A stretch of DNA of 64,000 nucleotides from Takakia lepidozioides (lineage: Eukaryota; Streptophyta; Takakiopsida; Takakiales; Takakiaceae): positions 67,501 to 131,500 of the forward strand of contig CM060736.1 in the NCBI GenBank assembly GCA_030704615.1, in the 5' to 3' direction. Below the pieces are notes generated by a model that saw only the letters and a list, made by a program, of their open reading frames with translations, did no database searches and had not been told where the DNA came from. Within the stretch, counting starts at the first letter, position 1, and every line of letters begins with the position of its first letter. The position numbers and the translations under genes were made by a program. Positions 46,824-58,989 of this stretch are shown here, piece by piece.

Positions 46824-48700
46824 TCTGATTCTTATGGATCCATTAATTATTCATTTTTAACTAAACCTTAATCCATACATATATTTTATATCTTTCTTCT
46901 CTTATCGGGGGAATACGAAAGAAACAGGCCTTTCCCAACACGAGCGACCCGTAATAAATGAGGTATATCACGTACCTAGCCCAATATAAATGAATCAGTC
47001 ATATAAATGATTGAATTAATAGAATTAGTCTAGTTACTCCTCGATATAGGTTACTTAGTTACCTCAGCCAATATAGATAATTGATATTCCTGTTTCTCCC
47101 GTTTCGTTTCCCACTTACGTATCTCATTCGAAAAAAGACTTGTACCAATTCCAAAAAATATTACATTGCAAATGTCCCATCTTTTTCATATCATTTCGTC
47201 TCATTTCATTATCCAAGTTCCTCCTTCTTCTTAGTTAATAAAAACTCTTCGAACAAATAGAAATTATAGCTGTAGATACGAATAGGTTGTGGGGGAATAA
47301 TGGAGTTATGGAACCAATAAATAAAGGGTTGACATAAAATTTAAAAATTTCTCCTAAAAAAGGTAATTTCACTTTTGAATGGAATGGATCGTTGGATATG
47401 AGAAATAGGACGATCGATTAACAAAGGGGAATACTACGAAAAATTGGAAATTGCTTATGAATTCATTTCTCGTTTCTTTCCCTATGCCAAAATTTCGAAA
47501 ATGACCAATTTACTACACTATAAGTCTGATATAATACCGGGTATATCAAAAAAATCTTTTGACTTTGAATTTAATCAAAATGCTCTGCATTCCTACTTCC
47601 GAAGAGAATAAAACCTTTCAAGTTTTTCAATCTATACCACAAAATTCAGTTTATTCCACTACGAGTTAGTCCCTCAAAGAAAACTCTTTAATTAATTATT
47701 CTAGTTAATCATCTCCGTATAGGTATAGCCCTTTCGATTCAAAAATTATTAAGTTTTTTTTTTATTTCGAGGAGAAACAGAAGGGACTATTAAAAAATAA
47801 CCAAATACCAAATTGATCAGATTTTGTAATTCGTCTTTATTCTCAAACTCGTAATATTCCATCGAAAGAACTTTTTTTAATATCTAATAGAAAGAGAAAA
47901 GACTTACAATTATTTTATTTCGAATGAAATGAAATAATAAGGCTAAATACTCATTCAATTTTGAACATCATATCATCATTTCTGAATAGAAACTCTAGAA
48001 ATAGAATATCTATTTTGTTATATATAAATACAAAAATATTTTCATTAATATCTTTTTCCTTCTTCTCCGTAGATCTTCAGTGAATTCAAAATGAATTTCA
48101 AATACAGGTTTAGAAACTTCGTTTCCAAACATGATCTTTTCTTGTCTTGTGGGATCCGAAACTCATACAGAATCCATAAAAATTGATTCGAATTTAATTG
48201 TTTAATTGCAAGTTAAAAAAAAATATCTCTAGAGCCTCGTCGAGTTCTATAAATATCAAATTTGATCTACGATTTTTTTCGAAGATATAAAGATTTAGTC
48301 GTTTTTTATTTTTTACTAACATCCTCACATCTCCTCCTCAGAGGTATTGAAATGATTTGAGATATAAGGAATGTAAGGTGTAGTAAGGAGATGGAAGTGG
48401 ATTTGGCGTAGCGAGGGGAGGGAGAGACACGCGTTGCCAAAAACTCTAATAACTGGTTCCACGTGAATTTTGAATGAATTAGACTGCCTATACCAGCAAT
48501 ATTTTCTGATATGATGTAATATCATTAGAATAGAATATTCAAAAATATATTTCGAAATATAGAAAATTTTTGTGTGAGTAAAAAAAACATGTATAATTGT
48601 CTATTTCATCTCGATCAATGAATTTTGAATTTTGAGTTGACAATTATATCGTTTTCATCGCACACTATACTTGGTTCCGTAGCGAATTACTGAATTCATT
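46824..48700. other. Large cysA-trnT spacer
   Basis: 1877 bases. I could not recognise any protein, tRNA or strong hairpin on either strand. Frames are short and AT-rich. A TTGACA occurs at about 47329 and another at about 48637, but neither has a good -10 box at proper spacing. Confidence 0.55.
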
Positions 48701-48772
48701 GCCCCTTTAACTCAGTGGTAGAGTAACGCCATGGTAAGGCGTAAGTCATCGGTTCAAATCCGATAAAGGGCT
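48701..48772 (+). tRNA. trnT-GGU: tRNA-Thr (GGU)
   Basis: 72 nt. The acceptor GCCCCTT faces AAAGGGC (the fourth to last pairs complete with one weak pair), the anticodon loop ATGGTAA gives GGU, and the T-arm is CGGTTCAAATCCG. Confidence 0.95.
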
Positions 48773-49822
48773 TATCACGTTTTTCGGATAGATAGGGGAG
48801 AAATAAAAAAATAAGTAAAGAGCTATATTACCTAGTAATTTTATTTCATAAATGAAAATTAGTAATATACTTAGAATTTAATGAGAATTTTAGATTCATA
48901 ATATTCTTAGAAATATTACGAATTAAAAAGAAATCTATTATAATCTTTTTTGGATTAGATCTATTCGAAGTGCAAAGAGAAAAACAATTGAAATGTATAG
49001 ATGTAATTTTTAGTAAACTTGACTTATTTCTTTCCAGATAATTTGGCTACTCTTATAATGGATTTCACTAGAAAATTTGAGGTAATAAATAATCAAATTT
49101 TTCAATATATTCAATATTTATTATCAGTTATTAGACACTAGCTTTTTCACGACGTTTCTGAATGATTAGTATGAATAATTAGGATGTAGGTCCACTGAAA
49201 ACGAATATTTCACGAAAAAGAAAAAAAAAATATTATTGAAAAATAATATATAGTATAATAATGTAAGAATCAAAATTTTTCTAGAATCTATCTGTAGGAA
49301 GGAAATAAATAACAATATATTATTTTCTTTTTTTTTTTTTTTTTAGTAAAAAATGTATTTACATTTAGATATATTCTTTATTTCGCGGAGAAAAAATGTA
49401 TATGTACTATAAAAAATTTTCTATTTTGGTAGAATAGACCTGAAAAATAAACTGAAAAGGTCGAGTGAGGAACATTGAGTCAGAGGGACATGAGAAGATA
49501 TTGGGAAGGAAAGAAAAGCTTACCTACCTTCTGAAACTAAAGGTTTTTGAATTATTCAAGTCTATTTTGAAACTAAATAACTAAATAAAATTTCTATATC
49601 GGATTATTTCAATTGAAACCAAGAACCGAGACATAAGATGAAATGACGCATCTAGCTAATTGGTAATTGGTTCGGTCCGAGAAAAAATATCTACGTTAAA
49701 AAAAAAATCTTCAAAAAACAATAGAAGGGTTCCTCGTTCAAAATAATCTATAAATTATTCGAATTTCCTATTTTTTAAGGTGCTTAGAAATGATTGAAGT
49801 AGTTGAATAGGAGAATTACACT
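48773..49822. other. trnT-psbD spacer
   Basis: 1050 bases, AT-rich. The psbD promoter must lie here, but I cannot identify it. ATAGGAGAA just upstream of the psbD start is a plausible ribosome-binding sequence. No other gene is seen. Confidence 0.55.
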
Positions 49823-50884
49823 ACGACTATAGCCATTGGAAAGTCTTCCAAAGAACCAAAAGGTTTATTTGATAGTATGGATGACTGGCCAAGGAGAGAC
49901 CGTTCTGTATTTGTGGGTCGGTCTGGTCTATCGCTTTTCCCTCGTGCCCATTTTGCCCCAGGTGGATGGTTCACAGGTACAACCTTTGTCACTCCACGGT
50001 ACACTCATGGGTCGGCTAGTTCTTATTCAGAAGGTCGTAACTCTTCAACCGCTGCAGTTTCTACTCCTGCTAATAGTTTGGCGCATTCTCCGTCGCTGTT
50101 ATGGGGTCCTGAGGCACAGGGAGATTTTACCCGTTGGTGTCAATTAGGAGGTTTATGGACCTTTGTTGCTCTTCATGGTGCCTTTGGTTCAATAGGCTCT
50201 ATGTTGCGCCAATTCGAACTTGCTCGATCTGTACAATTGCGCCCCTACAACGCAATTGCATCCCCCGCTCCGATTGCTGTTTCCGTTTCCGTATCTCCGA
50301 TCCATCCATTAGGTCAATCCGGTTGGTTCTTCGCACCTAGCTTCGGTGTAGCAGCTATTTCCCGATCTATTCCTTTTTCTCAAGGTTTTCACAACCGGAC
50401 TTCGAACCCATTCCATATGATGGGAGTTGCTGGAGTATCGGGAGCTGCTCCTTCACGTGCTATTCATGGTGCTACCGCGGAAAATACTTTGTTTGAGGAC
50501 GGTGATGGTGCAAATACATTTCGTGCTTTTAACCCAACTCAATCTGAAGAAACTCATTCCATGGTCACAGCTAACCGCTCTCGGTCCCAAATTTCCGGTG
50601 TTGCTTTCCCCAACAAACGTCGGTCACATTCCTTTACGTCATTTGTACCAGTAACTGGTTCACGGATGAGTGCCATTGGAGTAGTTGGTCCAGCCTTGAA
50701 CTTACGGGCATATGACTTCGTTTCTCAGGAGATTCGTGCAGCAGAAGACCCCGAATCCGAAACTTCCTACACTAAAAATATTCCTTCGAACGAGGGTATT
50801 CGTGCTCGGATGGCAGCTCAAGATCAGCCTCATGAAAATCTCGTATCCCCCGAGGAGGTTCTACCCCGTGGAAACGCTCTTTAA
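49823..50884 (+). CDS. psbD: Photosystem II D2 protein
   Basis: The D2 reaction-centre protein, 353 residues, starting at ACG 49823 and reading (M)[26 protein letters not shown] lies upstream. About fifty positions differ from the conserved D2 in exactly the way C-to-U editing would repair (Ser or Pro for Leu or Phe, Arg for Trp or Cys, His for Tyr). These include the redox-active TyrD, encoded CAT at 50303-50305. The P680 and iron-ligand histidines (NPFHMMG, AIHGAT) are encoded directly. The end overlaps psbC, as in all plastids. Confidence 0.97.
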   Translation, partial: TTIAIGKSSKEPKGLFDSMDDWPRRDRSVFVGRSGLSLFPRAHFAPGGWFTGTTFVTPRYTHGSASSYSEGRNSSTAAVSTPANSLAHSPSLLWGPEAQGDFTRWCQLGGLWTFVALHGAFGSIGSMLRQFELARSVQLRPYNAIASPAPIAVSVSVSPIHPLGQSGWFFAPSFGVAAISRSIPFSQGFHNRTSNPFHMMGVAGVSGAAPSRAIHGATAENTLFEDGDGANTFRAFNPTQSEETHSMVTANRSRSQISGVAFPNKRRSHSFTSFVPVTGSRMSAIGVVGPALNLRAYDFVSQEIRAAEDPESETSYTKNIPSNEGIRARMAAQDQPHENLVSPEEVLPRGNAL

Positions 50885-52253
50885 TGGAACCTTAGCTTTA
50901 GGTGGTCGTGACCAAGAAACCACAGGTTTTGCCCGGTGGGCAGGTAACGCCCGACTTATTAACCTGTCCGGTAAATTACTTGGCGCTCACGTAGCTCATG
51001 CCGGATCGATCGTATTCCGGGCCGGAGCGATGAATCCATCTGAAGTGGCTCATTTCGTGCCGGAAAAGCCTATGTATGAGCAGGGATTAATTTTACTGCC
51101 CCATCTAGCTACTTTAGGATGGGGAGTAGGTCCTGGTGGAGAAGTTGTAGACACTTCTCCATATTTCGTATCCGGAGTACTTCACTTGATTTCCTCCGCA
51201 GTCTTAGGTTTCGGAGGCATTTATCACGCACTTATCGGACCAGAAACTCCAGAAGAATCTTTTCCATTTTTTGGTTATGTGTGGAAAGATAAAAATAAAA
51301 TGACCACTATTTCGGGTATTCACTTAATATCGTTAGGTGCTGGTGCTTTTCCTTCAGTGTTCAAAGCTTTGTATTTCGGAGGTGTATATGATACTTGGGC
51401 TCCCGGGGGTGGAGACGTGAGAAAAATTACAAATCTTACTCTTAGTCCAAGTGTTATATTTGGTTATCTACTTAAGTCGCCCTTTGGCGGGGAAGGATGG
51501 ATTGTTAGTGTAGATAATTCAGAAGATATTATTGGAGGCCATGTTCGGTTAGGTTCCATTCGTATTTCTGGTGGAATCCGGCACATTCTGACCAAACCCT
51601 TTGCATGGGCTCGTCGCGCCTCTGTATGGTCCGGAGAAGCTTACTCGTCTTACAGTTCAGCGGCTATCCCTGTTTTTGGTTCTATCGCTCGTCGCTTCGT
51701 CCGGTCCAACAATACAGCTTATCCTAGTGAATTTCATGGCCCCACCGGTCCAGAAGCTTCTCAAGCTCAAGCCTCTACTTTCTCGGTTAGAGACCAACGT
51801 CTCGGAGCCAATGTAGGTTCTGCCCAAGGACCTACCGGTTTAGGTAAATATCTCATGCGCTCGCCTACTGGAGAAATTATTTTTGGAGGAGAAACAATGC
51901 GCTTCTGGGATCCTCGTGCTCCATGGTTGGAACCTTCAAGAGGCCCTAATGGGTTGGATTTGAGTAAGTCGAAGAAAGACATACAGCCTCGGCAAGAACG
52001 ACGTTCTGCAGAGTATATGACTCATGCTCCTTTAGGGTCTCCAAATTCTGTGGGTGGAGTAGCTACTGAGATTAACGCGGTAAACTACGTTTCTCCCCGA
52101 AGTTGGTTATCCACTTCTCATTTCGTTCCAGGATTCTTTTTCTTCGTGGGTCATTTATGGCACGCAGGAAGAGCACGTGCAGCTGCAGCCGGATTTGAGA
52201 AAGGAATTGACCGTGATTTTGAACCTGTTCTTTCTATGACACCTCTCAACTAG
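50832..52253 (+). CDS. psbC: Photosystem II CP43 protein
   Basis: The inner antenna CP43 of photosystem II. From ATG 50832 it has 473 residues. The conserved GTG at 50868 (461 residues) follows a strong GAGGAGG at 50852-50858, and in tobacco that GTG is the used start. Six helices are expected. Blocks such as [20 protein letters not shown], the lumenal loop [13 protein letters not shown], and [15 protein letters not shown] are clear. Many Ser, Pro and Arg at Leu, Phe, Trp and Cys sites indicate heavy editing. It overlaps psbD by 53 bases (17 from GTG) in another frame. Confidence 0.97.
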   Translation: MKISYPPRRFYPVETLFNGTLALGGRDQETTGFARWAGNARLINLSGKLLGAHVAHAGSIVFRAGAMNPSEVAHFVPEKPMYEQGLILLPHLATLGWGVGPGGEVVDTSPYFVSGVLHLISSAVLGFGGIYHALIGPETPEESFPFFGYVWKDKNKMTTISGIHLISLGAGAFPSVFKALYFGGVYDTWAPGGGDVRKITNLTLSPSVIFGYLLKSPFGGEGWIVSVDNSEDIIGGHVRLGSIRISGGIRHILTKPFAWARRASVWSGEAYSSYSSAAIPVFGSIARRFVRSNNTAYPSEFHGPTGPEASQAQASTFSVRDQRLGANVGSAQGPTGLGKYLMRSPTGEIIFGGETMRFWDPRAPWLEPSRGPNGLDLSKSKKDIQPRQERRSAEYMTHAPLGSPNSVGGVATEINAVNYVSPRSWLSTSHFVPGFFFFVGHLWHAGRARAAAAGFEKGIDRDFEPVLSMTPLN

Positions 52254-52310
52254 AATAACAAATAGAAGAAAAGTTTTCGTAGATTTTTCTTTTTCTCCTA
52301 AGTCTCTCAC

Positions 52311-52338
52311 AATGGCTCGGCTATTTAGCCGAGCCATT
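52311..52338 (+). terminator. psbC 3' stem-loop
   Basis: AATGGCTCGGCT (52311-52322) and AGCCGAGCCATT (52327-52338) form a perfect 12-bp G+C-rich stem with an ATTT loop, between psbC and the convergent trnS-UGA. Confidence 0.75.
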
Positions 52339-52390
52339 ACATCTCTAATACGAAAAAATAGATTGATTTCAGAAACGTTTTTTTTTTTTA

Positions 52391-52479
52391 AGGAGAAAGA
52401 GGGATTCGAACCCTCGATAGTTTTGATAAACTATGCCGGTTTTCAAGACCGGAGCCATCAACCACTCGGCCATCTCTCC
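52391..52479 (-). tRNA. trnS-UGA: tRNA-Ser (UGA)
   Basis: 89 nt class II tRNA, minus strand. The acceptor GGAGAGA pairs with TTTCTCC, the anticodon loop CTTGAAA gives UGA, and there is a long variable arm and T-arm GGGTTCGAATCCC. Confidence 0.96.
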
Positions 52480-52755
52480 AAAAAAAAACATCATTCTATT
52501 TCGATTCTTTAGGTAGAGAAAAGGCCACTATTATAATTATAATATAACAACAAATTTTTATTCTGTAAAAGATTCATAGAGAAAAGGAATATATCGATTC
52601 TTTGTAAAATCAACTAAAAAAAGCTAAAGAACTTTCAGTACATGTATATTCAAATTTTCTCTATAATGCTTCTGGCTCGGTAAGTAAATTATTGCCAGAT
52701 AGGGATCAAATGGTATAACTTATTTCATTTCTTCGAAGCTTGGAGAATCACAACT

Positions 52756-52944
52756 ACGACTATTGCCTTCCAGTTGGCTGTGTTTGCATCAATTGCCATT
52801 TCATTTCTCCTAGTGATTGGTGTGCCTGTTGCGCCTGCCTCCCCCAATGGCTGGTCAAGTAGCAAAAATGTCGTATTTTCGGGTGCTTCGTTATGGATTG
52901 GATTAGTTCTTCCGGTTGGTATCCTTAACTCTTTTATATCTCGA
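52756..52944 (+). CDS. psbZ: Photosystem II protein Z, start and stop created by editing
   Basis: A two-helix photosystem II subunit linking core and antenna. From ACG at 52756 the frame reads (M)[15 protein letters not shown] and reaches GILNSFIS after exactly 62 residues, the family length. The next codon is CGA (52942-52944), which editing would turn into UGA. Unedited, the frame runs on to 53001 with an unrelated tail. So both the initiation and the termination codon depend on C-to-U editing. Ser and Pro inside the helices ([14 protein letters not shown]) add further edits. Confidence 0.94.
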
Positions 52945-53178
52945 ATTTCTGGAGAAAATCAAGTTGCCGTTTCCCCTCCCTCGGCGGACATTACATTATA
53001 AGTTCCAAAAGGTATTTTATACAAGTCCTGAGGTACGGAATAAACGTACTCGAGGGAGGGTTTCTTTTTAACTCCCCACGTTTTCACTCCTATAAATAAT
53101 TCTAAAAAACTTAAGATATAATTGACTATGTAGAAAGAATTGTATTAATATATCGAGGGATAGGTTTGATAAGCAGTT

Positions 53179-53249
53179 GCGGGTATGGTTTAATGGTAAA
53201 ATTCCTCCTTGCCAAGGAGAAGATGCGGGTTCGATTCCCGCTACCCGCC
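53179..53249 (+). tRNA. trnG-GCC: tRNA-Gly (GCC)
   Basis: 71 nt. The acceptor GCGGGTA pairs with TACCCGC, the anticodon loop TTGCCAA gives GCC, and the T-arm is GGGTTCGATTCCC. No intron, unlike trnG-UCC. Confidence 0.96.
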
Positions 53250-53357
53250 TCTCAAAAAAAAGAGGGAATATACTTCCACATCTCGATATATTTATTTCTA
53301 TATATTCTTTTTCTATTCAATTAATTTCTATTATTCAAAAACTTTATGTTGTGTATT

Positions 53358-53431
53358 TAGCGGAGACGGGATTTGAACCCGTGACCTCAAGGTTATGAGC
53401 CTTGCGAGCTACCAGGCTGCTCTACCCCGCG
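53358..53431 (-). tRNA. trnfM-CAU: Initiator tRNA-Met (CAU)
   Basis: 74 nt, minus strand. The start CGCGGGG, the D-arm AGCAGCCTGGTAGCT, the anticodon CAT in a CTCATAA loop and three G-C pairs below it are initiator features. The first base C is unpaired. Here it faces T rather than the usual A at position 72. Confidence 0.95.
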
Positions 53432-53492
53432 TTACGAGATAATAACATATTTTTAATTGACTGAACAAGTAATTTTTTAGTTTTTTACGAAG

Positions 53493-53514
53493 AATCCCCC
53501 AGGTTAGGGGGATT
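53493..53514 (-). terminator. Stem-loop at the end of the psaA-psaB-rps14 operon
   Basis: AATCCCCC (53493-53500) pairs with GGGGGATT (53507-53514) around six bases, 41 bases after the rps14 stop on the minus strand. Confidence 0.65.
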
Positions 53515-53554
53515 TTTACTTATGTTCCCAGCTAAACTTGTTCGAATCTCCTTT

Positions 53555-53857
53555 TCACCAACTCGATTTGGTCACTCCGGGCGACGGACATGCATGGGCC
53601 ATTTCACGAAGTACATGTCTAGATAAACCAAAGTCTCGATAGTTGGCTCTGGGTCTTCCAGTTGAGGAACGGCGACGATGAAGACGCGTAGGTGCACTAT
53701 TACGTGGTAAAGATTGCAATTGTTTCTGAAATTCCCATTTATCATCTAACGAAAAACCTTTACTCATCTTTCTTTTTATGGATCGACGAATAGAATGGTA
53801 TTTTTGTTCCAATTTTTGCTTTTTCTTCTCCCTCTGAATAAGACTTTTTTTCGCCAT
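53555..53857 (-). CDS. rps14: Ribosomal protein S14
   Basis: Small-subunit protein uS14, 100 residues, starting [20 protein letters not shown] and ending [17 protein letters not shown]. It is the usual length and is the last gene of the psaA-psaB-rps14 operon. Arg, Ser and Pro near [20 protein letters not shown] and ACPSPGV, where Cys, Phe and Leu are conserved, suggest several edits. Confidence 0.96.
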   Translation of the reverse strand: MAKKSLIQREKKKQKLEQKYHSIRRSIKRKMSKGFSLDDKWEFQKQLQSLPRNSAPTRLHRRRSSTGRPRANYRDFGLSRHVLREMAHACPSPGVTKSSW

Positions 53858-53973
53858 AATTTCTTTAGTTATTGAGATATCATTTTTAGTTCAAAATGGG
53901 AATGAAATAAAATTCTGTTCAATTCTTTGTTCTTTTTTCCTTTCATCTCTCACCCCTCCATTACATAAAACGA

Positions 53974-54009
53974 AACCTACCTTTGACTTCATCAAGCCAA
54001 AGGTAGGTT
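53974..54009 (-). terminator. Stem-loop between psaB and rps14
   Basis: AACCTACCTTTG (53974-53985) and CAAAGGTAGGTT (53998-54009) form a perfect 12-bp stem. It lies 43 bases after the psaB stop, inside the operon, so it may be a processing site. Confidence 0.6.
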
Positions 54010-54051
54010 CCATCTGATAATTGATAATTTTTAATCAATGAGAAATAATTA

Positions 54052-56274
<2,223 letters not shown>

Positions 56275-56281
56275 CTAGCCA

Positions 56282-58534
56282 TTATCCTACTGCAATGATT
56301 CTTGCTAGGAAGAACGCCCATGTTGTGGCAATCCCACCTGGAGGGTAATGAGCTACTCCTACGGCACGGCCTTGTGCAATACTCAGGGCTCTAGGCTGGA
56401 TAGCAGGAGCAACTTTTAATTTGTTGTGAGCCCGAACGATAGACTCGATAGGTTCTTGCCAATATCCACGGCCACTGAATGAGAACGTTAAGCTAAAAGC
56501 CCAAACAGAGTGAGCGCCCAGAGGTAAAGGACCATATGCGGATAATGAGGAACCATAAGATTGGATTACTTGAGATGCTTGTGCCCATAAGAAGTCACGA
56601 AGCCATCCATTAATGGTAATTGAACTTTGTGCGAAGTTTCCTCCTGTAATGTGAGTTACCACTCCTTGATCGCTTACACTACCCCGAACATCGGACTGCA
56701 TTTTCCGGCTAAAATGAAAAATGACTACCGAAATTGCATTGTACATCCGAAATAAACCTAAGAAAACATGATCCCGAGCAGATACTTGACATGTTCCCCC
56801 CCTTCCAGGTCCATCACGAGGAGAACGAGAACCAGGATTAGCTTTATCAGGTATTAAACGAGAACTTCGAGCAAATGAAACACCTTTAGGTAGTATCGAG
56901 GCAGTTACATGGATAGTAAAAGCATGAATATGGTGCACCAAAAAGTCTGCCGTTCCTAATGGAATTGGTGATGGAGCTACTTTGCTACCTACTGCGACTA
57001 AATCACCACCTCCCCGGGTTAAACTGGTGCTTGCCGTTGCATTAGGAGCTGTTAAACCAGGTGCTAAAGCATGAGTATTTTGTACCCATTGAGCAAAAAT
57101 AGGTTGTAATTGTATAGCAGTATCTGAAAACATGTCTTGGGGACGTCCCGAAGCACTCATAGTATCGTTATGGATATACAAACCGAAGCTATGGAAACCT
57201 GGAAAGATACAAGCCCAGTTAGGGTGTGATATTATTGCATCACGGTGTCGAAGAACACGATCTAATAAATTGTTGTATTGAGTTGTTGGATCATAATCTC
57301 TTACCATGGAAATAGCTGCATGTGCAGCAGCTCCGACTATGGGAAACCCACCAATCCGCATGTGATGTGTAAACGGAGAAGGTTGAGTACCGTGATCAGT
57401 AGCTGGGTATGGATGAGGAGGCGTAGAATACATATGATGAGCTACCACAATAGTTAGAGAACCCAGCAGAGCCAGGTTAAGAGCTGATTGGGCATGCCAC
57501 GAAGTAGTTAAAATCTCATAAAGACCTTTATGACCCTCACCTGTAAATGGACCTTTATGAGCTTCCAAAATTTCTTTTATGCTATGACCAATTCCAAAGT
57601 TAGTTCTATACATGTGACCAGCGACCAGAAAAAGAACTGCAATGGCTAAATGATGATGCGCCGTATCAGTCAGCCATGAACCTCCTGTAACTGGATTTAA
57701 TCCTCCACGAAAGGTTGAAAAATCTGAATATTCTGACCGATCTAGGGTGAAGAATGGGGTTAATCCTTTAGCGAAACTTGGATAAAGTTGAGCTAAAAGA
57801 TCGCGATTTAGAATGAATTCGTGAGGAAGCGGTATTTCTTTAGGATCTACCCCAGCATCTAAAAGTTGATTGATGGGTAAAGGAACGTGTACTTGGTGTC
57901 CCGCCCGGGATAAAGAGCCTAGTCCTAATAACCCTGCTAAATGGTGGTTCAACATAGATTCCACGTTTTGAAACCAGGCTAATTTGGGAGCAGCTTTATG
58001 ATAGTGAAACCACCCAGCAAGAAGCATTAACGCCGCAAAAATCAATCCACCAATTGCAGTAGAATGAAGTTGTAATTCACTAGTTATTCCAGATGCTCGC
58101 CGAGGTTGGGGAAAGCCAGAGGTTATTTGTATTCCTTGAAAGCCTCCACCTACATCTCCATTCGGAATCTCTTGACCTACTATTGGCCGAACAACCTGAG
58201 CACTAGGTTTGATGTGAGTAGGATCACTTGGCCATGCTTCGTGATTGGAAGAACGAGCTCCGTGAAAGTACATACCACTTAACCGAATAAAAATAATGGC
58301 TAGTTGACCGAAGTGAGCACTAAAGACTTTACGGGAAATTTCTTCCAAATCATTGGTATGGCTGTCGGAATCATGGGCATCAGCATGTGAGTTCCGAATC
58401 CAAGTGGTAGTACTAGGACCCTTAGCTAGAGTCCTTGAAAAATGCCCTGGTTTAGCCCATTTTTCGAAAGAGGTTTTTACGGGATCCCTTTCCGCCACAA
58501 TCTTGACTTCTGGTTCCGGTGAACGAATAGTCAT
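56282..58534 (-). CDS. psaA: Photosystem I P700 apoprotein A1 (PsaA)
   Basis: The partner core protein of photosystem I, 750 residues. The start is ATG at 58534 ([20 protein letters not shown]) preceded by GAGGAGA. The frame is open upstream to 58618 but without homology. The Fx motif reads [13 protein letters not shown]: the first of its two cluster cysteines is encoded as CGT Arg (56816-56818) and needs editing to UGU. Editing-type substitutions run throughout the eleven helices. It leads the psaA-psaB-rps14 operon. Confidence 0.97.
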   Translation of the reverse strand: MTIRSPEPEVKIVAERDPVKTSFEKWAKPGHFSRTLAKGPSTTTWIRNSHADAHDSDSHTNDLEEISRKVFSAHFGQLAIIFIRLSGMYFHGARSSNHEAWPSDPTHIKPSAQVVRPIVGQEIPNGDVGGGFQGIQITSGFPQPRRASGITSELQLHSTAIGGLIFAALMLLAGWFHYHKAAPKLAWFQNVESMLNHHLAGLLGLGSLSRAGHQVHVPLPINQLLDAGVDPKEIPLPHEFILNRDLLAQLYPSFAKGLTPFFTLDRSEYSDFSTFRGGLNPVTGGSWLTDTAHHHLAIAVLFLVAGHMYRTNFGIGHSIKEILEAHKGPFTGEGHKGLYEILTTSWHAQSALNLALLGSLTIVVAHHMYSTPPHPYPATDHGTQPSPFTHHMRIGGFPIVGAAAHAAISMVRDYDPTTQYNNLLDRVLRHRDAIISHPNWACIFPGFHSFGLYIHNDTMSASGRPQDMFSDTAIQLQPIFAQWVQNTHALAPGLTAPNATASTSLTRGGGDLVAVGSKVAPSPIPLGTADFLVHHIHAFTIHVTASILPKGVSFARSSRLIPDKANPGSRSPRDGPGRGGTCQVSARDHVFLGLFRMYNAISVVIFHFSRKMQSDVRGSVSDQGVVTHITGGNFAQSSITINGWLRDFLWAQASQVIQSYGSSLSAYGPLPLGAHSVWAFSLTFSFSGRGYWQEPIESIVRAHNKLKVAPAIQPRALSIAQGRAVGVAHYPPGGIATTWAFFLARIIAVG

Positions 58535-58989
58535 CGAGGTTCTCCTCTCTTCAGACGAGGCATAGGAAAGACCCGCCAACGGTGAATAGTAAACTTCTGA
58601 GAGATATCTGTTATCCAACCTTCTTTTCTTCTCCCCCTCCCGGTTTATGACTGGAGCAACTATGATACAGAAGTTACCTAGGGCAGGTATTCAATTTCAT
58701 TATGACACATCTTTCAGGTGCTTGATGGACCATATTGATTGGTTTCAATCACCTCTTCTCGCTAGATTAATATAACTATATTTAGTTATTTTATTTCCAT
58801 TATTTAGTCATTCTATTTAAATTAATAAAACAAAAAATTTCATTTGGATTTTCTCTTTTTTTTTTTATTTTATTAACAATCAATAAAAAATATTGATTGT
58901 TAATAATTGATTGTTAATTAAATTTTAATAAATATTTTTTTTTTGAATCCAAAATTTCTAAGGATTTCCATAAATTATTTACTTCTATT
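58535..58989. other. psaA leader and ycf3 3' region
   Basis: About 455 bases. The first part is the psaA 5' leader (GAGGAGA just upstream of the start). At 58872-58904 ATTAACAATCAAT and ATTGATTGTTAAT form a 13-bp stem, likely the ycf3 3' hairpin, followed by a second copy of ATTGATTGTTAAT. I cannot place the psaA promoter. Confidence 0.55.

Noticed and set aside
48637-48662. TTGACA upstream of trnT-GGU as a promoter
   Set aside because: The nearest TATACT is 23 bases away, too far for a sigma70 promoter.
49823-50884. psbD as a pseudogene because of many non-conserved residues
   Set aside because: Nearly all the differences are of the kind one C-to-U change repairs. Frame, length and the overlap with psbC are intact.
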